This document shows, piece after piece, positions 31,901 to 41,436 of a stretch of DNA of 64,000 bases. Positions within the stretch are counted from its first letter, which is position 1. Each line of letters opens with the position of its first letter. Where the stretch lies: NCBI RefSeq assembly GCF_002234675.1, contig NC_019879.2, positions 26,782,773-26,846,772 on the forward strand, read 5' to 3'. Below the pieces are notes generated by a model that was not told the origin of the DNA, made no database searches, and saw only the letters and a program-made list of their open reading frames with translations. A program made the position numbers and the translations under genes. Source of the DNA: Oryzias latipes (taxonomy: Eukaryota; Chordata; Actinopteri; Beloniformes; Adrianichthyidae).

Positions 31901-34885
31901 GTTTGATTTGATGATTCTTGTTCGGAAGGATAAAAATGCAATTTAACAAACTAGTTTATTTAAGTTTCAGTTTTTTTCTTTACTCGCTACTATAAAAGTA
32001 TGAGTTTCCGTCACTTTTTAAATAAAAAAGTGCATATTCTGCTGCACTACTCTTTTAATAATTTTTTGTTTTTTCAGCCTCCATCGGTCCTCCAAACGTC
32101 TCTCTGTATTCAAATGGAGCCAAACTGGAAGTCAGCATTACAGATCCGGTTTTTGTGCATTCAAGCCTGAGAGAGATCTACTATTATGCCACCTACAACA
32201 TCACCTACTGGAAGAAGGACAGGATGAAAGAGGTGCCATTCGTTGTAGATAATTCTTCCACTTCTAAATGTTTTTGTGGTTTTTATTCATACGAGTGAGA
32301 AAAGATAAAAACTGACCAAGAACAGCATGAAAGCTTTTACTGTTAGGGTGCAGACGGACCTCCCATCAGGTCGGTTCTGACCCGACCCTTCTGACCTCCT
32401 TTTCTTTAGCTCAAACACATCAGTGGCTTACAGCAGAACCGAGTGGTTCTACACTCCCTGGATCCTTCGACCGAGTACTGCGTCCAGGTCCAGATCATTG
32501 CCAGCACGGCCCAGAAACCGAGCACTCCCAGCATCGTCCACTGCGCCAGAACCCCCAGCGGTAATCATCTCATCAAACTGCGGGATCGTTGTTTTAAAGA
32601 AACGTGAAGATTGTTATGTTTAGGAAAACATTTCCGAAATGGAAAACAAATACATTCTTAAAGGGCCTATATCATGATTTTCTTAAGCCTTTCAATTCAA
32701 TTCAGTTTTATTTATATAACCCAATATTACAACAATTGTCGTCTCAATAGGTTTCATACCGGTAATTCAGAGTAAACAACATTCCTACCCGGAAGTAAGA
32801 CGACTCGGTCTCTGAGGCGCCGCCTTTCGTTTCATGATGTCAACCTAGAGTCGGCCTCTGCAGCGTGTCTCCATCTCACCCCCGAACAACATCCAAACTT
32901 TTGCAAAGATGGATGTGCGTTTTGTTCATTTAAAAAGACAGCATTTTTGACAAACACAGCTAGCTCATTGGAGAAAATGGGTGTGTCTGTTAGCCTGGGG
33001 GGCGGTGTAGGTACCAAAACCATTCGGCCTTCAACAACCGTTCGGGGTCCTTCGACTAGTGCTGACGTCACATTATGTGATTGGCTGTCTGTTTGTCCGA
33101 TGACGTGTCAGATAGTGATTGGTCTGGACAAATTACGATACTACCATAGAAGAAGATATTATGCGGTCCGTTATAAACAATTAGAGCTCCAACATGGAGC
33201 GAGATTAAAAAAGGTGCTTTTATTACTACGATTATTACTAATTGCATTGCAGCCGAACAGAGTGTGTTCCCAATCCTTCTCTGGACCGCACACTGTAACA
33301 AAGCATCTTCCCTGCCTGTGAACGCGAAGCTACGAAACTCCAGCTGCTCTGATCAGAGACACGGTTCGCTTGTGTGGAGCAGCAGGTTCATTCTAACAGC
33401 CACAGATCTTTTTACAAAGTGGGTTTTGGCAAAATCTCTCTATAAACACTACAAAAAATAATGTCAGACATATCTTAAGAAAAAGGAAAAAGAAAGGAAA
33501 ATAAATTTAGGTTACAAAAGGAACCATGAAATGAAAATATGTAGAGCCCGGGCAGATTTCCATGTTACGTAGTTTGTCCAAGTGGGGTTACCGTAGTGTG
33601 ACGTTGTCCTCAGTCGAAAGGACCCCGAACGGTTATTGCAGGCCGAATGGTTACGGTACCTACACCGGCAGCACAGACTCCTACTTGAAGATGATGTTCC
33701 TCACTTTGTGACATCCCAAATACTGCTTTGGTTGTTTTTTTTTCGGGGGAATGATCATTATAACACACTTAAAAGCTTAAAAGTTGATTTTTACATGATA
33801 TAGGCCCTTTAACAAAGGAAATCCAATATAAGGAAATATCTCCAAAGCAAAACAGTGTCCTGTTTACTTTTTTTCCCAACTGATATTGTTTAAAATACTC
33901 ACTTCAATCATCTTTAAGCCTTTTTTATTAAACCATTTTCAGTGGTCCTTTAATTAGAATTATGTAGTTTTAGCCAAAATTCAAAAAATCTATGTCATAG
34001 TTTCTGCAGAGCAGGAATAGTTCATTAAAAATTTGCTTCTGAGTCGGCAGGGATGCCAACAGTTCCTTCCTCGTAGCTCAAAGTTCGGAGCAGGGAGCTT
34101 GTGGCTCTCCCAGCGTAATTTCTACGTCACAAAAAATATGTTCTTTTTCAAACTGCATTTTTTCGTCTGCTCCTGTTTCACAATAATTTGAATCAGGAAA
34201 AAATGCATTTTTCACCATTTTCCTCAAAGTGGGTCTTTGAGAAAAGGTGGGACGATGTCTTAAAGGTCAGCATTTGGACGTCCTGAGGAGGACGCCATGG
34301 CTCTCAGCTAAGAAATGAATCATTTGGTTTAACTGCTTATTCAGTCGAATTCTTTGAAGAGTTTTGTGATGAGACGTCTAACCGAGTCCTAGAACGCATT
34401 CAGGAAATGCGTTCATCGGCTCCTCCTGCTCGCTGATCTCTGTTGAGAATATTCTCCCTCCATCCTCCTCCCTCTGTTTCAGAGAAAGAGCCCCCGTGGG
34501 TGGCAGTAGTGGTGGCGCTTTTCATCTTGGCAGGAGTTTTGACTCTGGTTGTGTTTGTGGTGCGTCACTGGAGAAGCTTGTCCCACTTTCTTTGCCCAAA
34601 ATATGCAATTCCGGAGCACTTTAAGGAGGTGTGGATACAGTTTTTTTATTTTTTTTTCACCACAGTTGTTCAACATGAAGGATTTGTCTTACAGATCACA
34701 TAAGAGGTTTACAGGAAAACGTCTTTTCTCTCATTCAGTCTCTTCTGGCTCCACCCAAGTCCTCCTTGTACCTGGTGATGCAGACCTCTCAGCCCGTGGA
34801 GGAATTCAGTGACCAGATCAGCGTTGTGATGTGCAGCAGGACAGAGGAGGACGGCAGCAAAAAGCCTGCTGAGGAGAAGAGATGA
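28904..34885 (+). CDS. il10rb: IL10RB / CRFB4, interleukin-10 receptor beta-like class II cytokine receptor (complete)
   Basis: Single-pass receptor chain shared by IL-10/IL-22-type cytokines, pairing with ligand-specific alpha chains and carrying TYK2-type kinase. Seven coding exons: 28904-28955, 29103-29232, 30000-30172, 32078-32232, 32410-32560, 34483-34628, 34739-34885; GT-AG borders, matching phases, 954 nt, 317 aa. Order: signal peptide (CALVLTFPAYS), two fibronectin III domains (SPTNVQL...LKWDPP; conserved pair in GCVNTSALQCDL; IGPPNVSL; YNITYWK; TEYCVQVQ), transmembrane segment WVAVVVALFILAGVLTLVVF after KEPP, then a short ~60-residue tail with KYAIPEHFKE and EFSDQISVV. These match human IL10RB features (ECDF, IGPP, PQHLKE, KLSV). 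An in-frame ATG at 28886 could add six residues. AATAAA lies at 35274-35279. Head to tail with crfb5 downstream. Confidence 0.93.
29833..29950 (-). repeat. Repeat family B fragment (reverse) in il10rb intron 2
   Basis: TTCAATTTTATTTATATAGC, then AAAAACTCCT, GGAATTCCGG and CCTCCATGG: the reverse order of family B at 4497-4930. Immediately left (about 29630-29790) is another dispersed AT-rich segment with GAGTGGGAGGAAGC, a motif also seen near 57940. Confidence 0.6.
30484..30700 (-). repeat. Interspersed repeat family A (reverse copy) in il10rb intron 3
   Basis: GGAGCCTATCCTGGCC, ACCCTGGACAGGTTACC, GTTGCAGGGC, TTTGGACTGTGGGAGGAAGC, AACATGCAAACTCCACAC: reverse complement of the consensus at 15335-15620. 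Confidence 0.8.
31201..31674. mobile_element. Non-autonomous DNA element with ~30-bp inverted termini (GACTGTATAT family)
   Basis: The left end reads GACTGTAGACGGTATATGAG and continues with AACTGGACTGAGTGACT. The right end 31645-31674 reads AGTCACTCAGTCCAGTTTTC, then ATACACAATC, whose complement matches the left end closely. Single ends of the same family occur at 3294 and 48897. No open frame. Lies in il10rb intron 3. Confidence 0.7.
32662..33808. mobile_element. TTAA-flanked MITE with nested insertions, il10rb intron 5
   Basis: Perfect 15-bp inverted termini AGGGCCTATATCATG (32662-32676) and its complement (33794-33808), each bordered by TTAA (32658-32661; 33809-33812). Inside lie a reversed family B fragment (32690-32775) and a foldback element (33003-33667). 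No transposase frame seen. TTAA duplication fits piggyBac or Kolobok type mobilisation; which one is not decidable here. Confidence 0.8.
33003..33667. mobile_element. Nested foldback element with ~70-bp inverted ends
   Basis: The left end CGGTGTAGGTACC, CCATTCGGCC, CCGTTCGGGGTCC and TTCGACT is mirrored at the right by AGTCGAA, GGACCCCGAACGG, GGCCGAATGG and GGTACCTACACCG. The interior has no open frame. A clear target duplication is not visible. It sits inside the TTAA-flanked MITE. Confidence 0.7.
33930..34240 (+). repeat. Repeat family C copy in il10rb intron 5
   Basis: CAGTGGTCCTTTAATTA, CATAGTTTCTGCAGAGCAG, GTCGGCAGGGATGCC, TTCGTCTGCTCCTGTTTC, AAAGTGGGTCTTTGAG. The coding-like part is deleted. 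Confidence 0.65.
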
Positions 34886-35737
34886 GAGCCGTTTGTCTCA
34901 GTCTGTTTGTTGTTGAGACGCTCTATTCCCCGTAGAGGGTGCTACTGAGCAGCTACGTGCGTAAGCAGTTAGAAGTTTTTCCAAAAAAAAAAAAAAAAAG
35001 CTGCTGAGCTTGTAAAAAAAGAAAAAAACAATGCTTCTGACATGCAAACGGAAGGACACACGTTCTACATTCTGCATGAGGAGAAGATCTTGATGAAAGG
35101 CTTTTATTGTTTTTGATTAAGGCAGAATTTTAAGCTAAATTGCTACAGCTCTTATGTTAAGAACGTTTTGTTATTTTTTGGAATACTTTTTGGGTATTCA
35201 ATGTTTATTTAAATTGACTTGTGAAGAAGTCTGCAAACTGCGGTTCCTCTTATTTTTTAATGAAGCATAAAAAAATAAACCATTTCTGAAGGTACCAAAA
35301 TGTTTCACAGCCATCTTTTTCAAGAGTTTTTGAAATTGTTAACTTATTCATCAAAGCAAATGTTTTTTGAGTGTGTCTTGTTAATAATTAGAATCAAATC
35401 TATATGATACGAAATTATAGATAAGACGAACATAAATAATAATACAAAAACAAAAAAAGGAGCAGAAACTTATAGCTTATTAAAGTCTGCCCCTTAAAAA
35501 ACATAATTTTACTAAAATAATAATATTATAAAAACACCCAAACAATCATAACCATTATTATCAATTTACAATAATAATGATAGTAACAATAGCATTTACA
35601 TATATTACTTCACATGTTTATTACCATTGCAATTTTGGGTTGATATTGACATCCTTATAATTAGCTAGTATTTATCCTTGATTTGTGCCAATACCATATG
35701 CTTATAACTATGTATAAACATTGTGTGGTAAAACCAA

Positions 35738-35938
35738 ATGGGTTTAATGGCAAAAAAGAGCTCTACGGATCCAATACTCACTTTTAGGATTGAGAAAGAG
35801 AAGGTCAGAGGAAGAGGAAGACCACAGAGGAGGCTTATGGATGCAGTGAAGGAAGACATAAAGGTAGCTGGTGTTACAGTAGAGGATGCAGACGACAGGG
35901 TTAGATGGAGGGAGCTGATTCGCTGTGGAGACCGCTGA
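35738..35938 (+). mobile_element. LINE ORF C-terminal fragment (RTE-like)
   Basis: The frame reads KEKVRGRGRPQRRLMDAVKE, then DIKVAGVTVEDADDRVRWRELIRCGD and stops. This is the basic C-terminal signature (RGRPxxRxxDAVKED...DRVRWRxLIRCGD) of fish non-LTR retrotransposon ORF2 proteins. The upstream reverse transcriptase is absent, so it is a 5'-truncated relic downstream of il10rb. Confidence 0.7.
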
Positions 35939-36239
35939 AATAAAAAAAATGTAAAAAAAGGAGAAGTTTTTGTTGAAACCCCAGACTATCACAATTTTCT
36001 GCGCACATGGACACACAAAATCCCCTACGGTTGGTTTGTTCCAAATGGTAATTTAAATGTTCTCCTTCCTCTGAGATTATGTGGATTTTCTCCCTCTACA
36101 AATAGTTTCTTCATTTCTATTTCCTCAAACTAAATAAGTAATTATGTGCTTTGTATGATGTTACTGTTTGATACTGATAAAAGACCCTGGAGTTTTAATG
36201 TTTTTAACTGAATAAAGAGTTGATTGGTATGCTCTAAGT

Positions 36240-37099
36240 CAGGCATGTCTAAAGTTCGCCCAGTGGGCCAAATGAGTTCACATTTCCCCGCGCTCCTGTT
36301 ATACAATCAGTATCAAACAGCACTTCCTAAAAACTCTACAGTTTCTTGATAGTGATTGCTTAAATTCAGTCATTAGCCGTTGTAATGGGTGGCAACACTG
36401 TTCCAGAACCCTTCTGTTGCACTGTCGAGCTCATTTTTAGAATATCGACTGTAAATATTGAAAGGTAGAGTTGAGAGTGAGAGAATTGGGGGCATTCCAT
36501 TTGACTTTGAGAGACAGAGGAAATAGGAGCGGGGTTTGAATTTATTTAATAAGCCTGTGGCAACAGCACCGATGGGTCTGACATCGCTCAGTTAAAGTCT
36601 TTTGAGAGGAGGGAAGAGTGACGTGAACATGAGCGGAGAGCCTTAAGGGCCAAATGAATAGAAAGGATTGGTTTGTTTCTCTGGTCAAAACAACAGGGGT
36701 TTGTACTTCTGAAAAAGATAACTATTTTCCTGCTCACATGATTTACATTTAGAAAGTCACAGTGAGAATTTAACAGTGAATAATATGTAACATGTTGTCT
36801 GAACTCAAGCTTTATTGTTGTCAATTTTTTTTCTTTTTTTCCGACTTTTTTTCTTTATTTTACTTTGCTTTGATTTATGTTCTTCAATTACAAAATTGAC
36901 TAAATTTTCGGATGAAAACGTCTTTACTTAGATTTCCGTTAAATGTAAAGACATTAAAACTCTCCCATTGTAAAACAATCAAACAAATTTGACAGTTTGT
37001 TGTCATTTAAAATCAACGTAAAGTTTCAAAGAATGCAGGCTGATTGGTCGACCCTCTCACAGAATCTGACCCTCCTTACAAAAGGTTTGGACAGCCCTG
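36240..37099. mobile_element. hAT-type non-autonomous transposon with 8-bp target duplication
   Basis: Termini CAGGCATGTCTAAAGTT (36240-36256) and AGGTTTGGACAGCCCTG (ending 37099) are inverted and start with CAGG. Flanks CTCTAAGT (36232-36239) and ATCTAAGT (37100-37107) agree at 7 of 8 bases, the hAT target-duplication size. No transposase frame is visible in the 860 bp. Confidence 0.75.
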
Positions 37100-37107
37100 A
37101 TCTAAGT

Positions 37108-38639
37108 CTCCTACTTTGTGGATGATCCGGACTTCTTTGTTTTTTTGACATGTATAGCGGATGCACTGTAGATTCCTAACCCCCCCTCCCCAATACTTTA
37201 TCCAGCAGGTGTTATAGAATATATTTTTATAAGACTAAATGAAAGCGTTTCTATGTAAATTTGGTACTTTAAGTGAACAAGAATTGACCTCCGTAATGCC
37301 TTTCTGCATCCAGCTACAGACACCCAACTGCAGCCCTCATGACACATCTGATCAACCAATGAGAGTCTGAGCCTGCATTTGCAGCAGGGCATCAAAAGTA
37401 ACTGTCCAGATATTACCAAGAAGAGACATTTAACGCAAAAGAAAACACAAAAACCAAAACAAAATGGTCCTCATAAAAATCCCCTGGGTTTCTCAATGGA
37501 AATATTGGTTCGATCCATCAAGCTGATTCATTCTCTTCATACTCTAATTTTTTTCTAAATGAGCCTTTATTAAATATTGTTAACCTTAAAACATGTTTTT
37601 TCTTTATTTTCTTAAGCTTAATTTCCCGATTCAAAGACCAGGGAATTAACATTAACTTCTATTTTAGCAGGATTTTTATAAATCACCTGGATTTTCAGTT
37701 TGATAAATTAACCTTTAAAGTTGAAACTACTGTCACCCAATGCTTCAAAAATATTTCCATTATTTTCTTTTTCTTTAGTGTTTCTCCCATTTTCCCGCTA
37801 AACTTTATTGATTGAAGATAAATAACTTCCAAGCTGAACTCGTAAGGTTTTGACCCGGCCCGGGTTCTTGTTCTCTTCCCTTCGGTCTTTTTCTCTATCA
37901 TCTTCTTTTCTGCCACCAATGTCAGACCAGGAATGTGTGGATCTGGTCAAACTGCAACGGCTTCACCGTGGTCTCCTCCTCTCCTCCACGCCTCGCTTCC
38001 TCCTCTGACAAGTTATCAGGTGGAATGATCCATCACATGAATGAGTGCCGGGGAGCGGCCCTGATAAAATTCAAGGTTACAGTTATAAGCGCTCCAGACT
38101 CAAAAGACACCTTGTTCAGATCCTCTGTTTCTCACAATAAATAATCAAGTCTGTCCGTTTCTTGGAGACATTTCTGTCTCATTTCACTCCTCCTCCTCAT
38201 GGGTTTTCCCAAACAGCAGATGTGACCAAGGAAAAAACATAGAAAGGTCAGAGTCTCAATCTATGCATGTGTAGACATTTGTTTTTGCTTTTCCTATTAA
38301 GATTCCTGGAAAATTAGATCCACGACTGGCCTGGTCCTCTCTCTGGATCCAACGGTCCAGAATGGTCCAGTTCTTTTTTCTTTCAGTTGGGCAGCAAAAC
38401 GGGTGTTGGGACATTTGAGAGCTGTTCCCATTCCTTTTAAAGATGAAAAAACAACTTAAGGGCCATCCTTTTTCCAGAGAATATAAGTCACAGGAGCCAC
38501 AAGATAGATAAAGAAAAGGGGGATAATGAAGAAGATACCATCATCGCTCCTGAGTAGAAGTCGCACTTTTGGGGGGAAAATTGTGCACCGTTTCTAAACA
38601 AATACACCAAGTTTTTAGCCTCATTGCTGCATTATTCGT
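37108..38639. other. Intergenic between il10rb and crfb5, nothing recognised
   Basis: AT-rich, with a GC-richer patch at 37920-38150 whose plus-strand frame I do not recognise. No exon joins to either receptor gene. Confidence 0.4.
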
Positions 38640-39915
38640 TCCTTACTATTGTCTGGTATTGTCCCATCACTTTTTGAAGCGGTAACTGTTGAACCAATCC
38701 TAAAAACTGGTTTAGTCCAATAGTTTTCGTAGTTTCCTTCCAATTTCTAACCTTCCCTTCATCTCCAAAATTCTAGAGAAAATATTTACCTCCTGACTTT
38801 ATGATCACTTAAAACAAAATAACCTTCCGGAACCTTTTCAGTCTGGTTTCCGCCCCTCACACAGCACTGAAACTGCTCTGCTGAAGTTCACGAACAGCCT
38901 TTTCATTGTAAGTGATTCTGACCTCTTCATCATTCTCATCCTCCTCAATCTGAGTGTAGCCTTTGATACCATATCTCACTCAATCCTCGTCCAAAGGCTC
39001 TCCTCCCACTGCACCACCTCCACTTCCCTCCGTTGGTTCCAAGCCCTACCTCTCAGGCCACACCCAATTCATTCAGCTTAAATCATTTAAATCTCAGCCT
39101 TCTTCTGTCTCTTCTGGTGTGCCCCAACGTTCTGACCTTGGTCCTCTTCTTTTCACCACTTACCTCCTAACCCTTGGCAATACTTTCCGTAAATGTAATA
39201 AAAAGTTTATTTGTTTTGCAGATGACACCCAGCTCTGTTTATCCAGCAAACCTGACTCCTCTCTTCCACTCTTTGCCCGTCCTTCCTGCTTATCTGAAAT
39301 CAAAAACTGGTTCACCTTAAACTTTCTGAAACTCAATAGTGATAAAATCAAACTACATCTTGTCGGTTCCAAACCCTCTCCAAAGCTTTGCTCTTTCCAC
39401 TGACTCATCTTCAGTCTCCCCCTCCCCGCAGGTGAAGAGTCTGGGTGTCATCCTGGATAGTTCATTATCTATTCAGTGTTTTATTAATAACACTGCTCTG
39501 TTTGCCCATTTTCATTTACGTCACCTTCGCCCCTCCCTCACCGTACACTCGGCTTCTATTCTAAACACTTCCCGCTCAAAAAAACCCTGAATAAGCTCCA
39601 ACTGGTCCAGAACTCAGCTGCCTGCGTTGTCTCCAGAACCCCCTCCTTCAGTGATATCACCCCGGTTTTCCACCAGCTGCACTGGCTTCCCAAAACCTCC
39701 AGAATCCAATTCAAAGTCCTGCTGTTCACCTTTAAGGCCCTCCGTAACCCGGCTTATTCTTATCTTTCCGACCTACTACATATCAATACTCCCTCCCTTT
39801 CTCTTCTGTCCTCCTCTCTGTTCCAACTTGCTACCATGATTTGATTTTTGAACTTCCTGACCTTTGTTTTGTACAGTGTCCTTGAGTTACACGAAAGGCG
39901 CATTTAAATAAAACA
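38640..39915 (+). mobile_element. 5'-truncated L2-like LINE, reverse transcriptase relic
   Basis: Pieces of ORF2 in shifting frames: QSGFRPSHSTETALLK, AFDTISHSIL, FADDTQLCLSSKPDSSLP (the F-A-D-D catalytic box), IKNWFTLNFLKLNSDKI, VKSLGVILDSSLS, LQLVQNSAA, and a PVFHQLHWLPK-like C-terminal block. It ends GAAAGGCGCATTTAAATAAA, the L2-type 3' tail. Several stops and frameshifts make it dead. Lies between il10rb and crfb5. Confidence 0.85.
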
Positions 39916-40599
39916 GTAATTCCTTGACACATTTCAGACCTGGAATGTGTTTAAAAAAAAAGAAACTTCAGCAAACCAAACAGGTTTTACTTAACAACGA
40001 GGATTCAATTCAAACAAAGTGAATCAGCACTCAGGCTGGTAGAAGAGCATTCTGTGAATGAGTCAGACTATGTCAGAAATGTCTTAAGCTCCTAATCTCT
40101 TGTTGAAAAGCCAGTGAAAATTTAGTTTCTTCATTGAGCAGGTGTTGGCACAAAATTGGACACAACAGCGGTTTTGCTCCATGCAGGTATAAAAACAAAC
40201 CACATTGACTCTACAAATGTCAAAACAGGATTTAAAACAACTTTTCTGTCTTGATTTTATGTAACACGTCTACTCCACTGCGACAGGGAGAAGAGAATTT
40301 AAGCAAGAGGGTTAAAGGTCAGACTCCCACAGATGGCCTTTACTTCTAGTATAAAAACTGAAGATCTTACCTTTTGAGTTTATTAAACATAAAACATGTA
40401 GATTCACTGAGTTTGATAGAATCTCTCTTAAATCTCTCTTAGAATCTCTCTTAAAGAACTTTTCCTATGAAAAGCTTGTATTTGGTGTTTTTAACATGTT
40501 CGTGTGCAATTTTTCTGATGATGGAGGATTTATGTAAAGAAAATTAGGCAATCCTGAGTTATTTATGTTCAACTCATAGTGAATCAGTAGCAGACAAAA

Positions 40600-40880
40600 A
40601 AAAAAGGCTGTTTGAAAAAGAGCGTATTTGTGTTGTAGAAAATATGCTGGGCGGGCCACAAGCTCCATACTCTGAAACTCAGTAAATGGCAAAGTGAGAA
40701 GGAAAGGGAAAGGGAAAATGAAAGGGATATGAGCTACTGAACAACTGCCACTCTGCAGAAACAACGTCCTAGAAAATTACATTGTTTTTTTTTTTATTTT
40801 GGCTAGAAAAGACATAATCATTATTCCTAAAAAAAAACAAACAAACACTGGGAACGCTTTGAAAGATTAAAAGATGCTTG
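40600..40880 (-). repeat. Repeat family C, degraded reverse copy
   Basis: AAAGAGCGTATTTGTGTTGTA, GGGCGGGCC, CTCTGCAGAAAC, CTAGAAAA and CTGGGAACGCTTTGAAAG follow the reverse order of the family. The coding-like part is lost and replaced by a GAAAGGGAAAGGG run. Confidence 0.55.
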
Positions 40881-41233
40881 GAGTGGAAGCTTAAAGGGGG
40901 TGTTACGTTACTGTCTTCTGACAACTCATTTGAAGACAACTAAAGATAAAACTTAGTATAAAAAAAACAAAATTATTTGGGAAAATTTCAAAGAAAAAAA
41001 TAATAAAAAACAGAAAAGAAGAATAAAAACAAAATTTGGGCTAGAAGGAGTTTGAACCACTTCATTTCAGATACTCCAATGAAAAAACATGATTCTAAAA
41101 ATTGTGTTTTTTTTAAAATAAAGATAAATGTAAATATATTTTATTTTAAAGAGTAATATTCTTCGTAAAAACGCGATTAAAAAAGCAGATTAAAAAAAAT
41201 CTGATTTGGATTTGGGCGCAGGTTCAGTTCTAT

Positions 41234-41247
41234 CCAGTAGGGGGCAG
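41234..41247 (+). promoter_or_regulatory. CTCF-like motif upstream of crfb5
   Basis: CCAGTAGGGGGCAG matches all 14 positions of the CTCF core CCASYAGRKGGCRS, about 190 bp upstream of the crfb5 ATG. Similar strings also occur in dispersed fish repeats, so binding is not implied. Confidence 0.4.
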
Positions 41248-41436
41248 TAACGCGCGATCGATCATTTTGCACCAAGTGTAAAAACAAACAGAAGAAGTTG
41301 AGTTCCCTTCAGCATTTCGAGGCGACACCAACAGTCAGAGGAACCGAGCCGACGCCGAATTCAGCAGGAGGATGAGAACCTCCGGACGGGCAGTTTGTTG
41401 AGCTTTAGCGCGTCGATCCCCGCAAAGGAGTCCGTC

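Noticed and set aside
37935-38144. GC-richer frame between the two receptor genes
   Set aside because: No recognisable domain, no splice partners, and not in phase with either gene.
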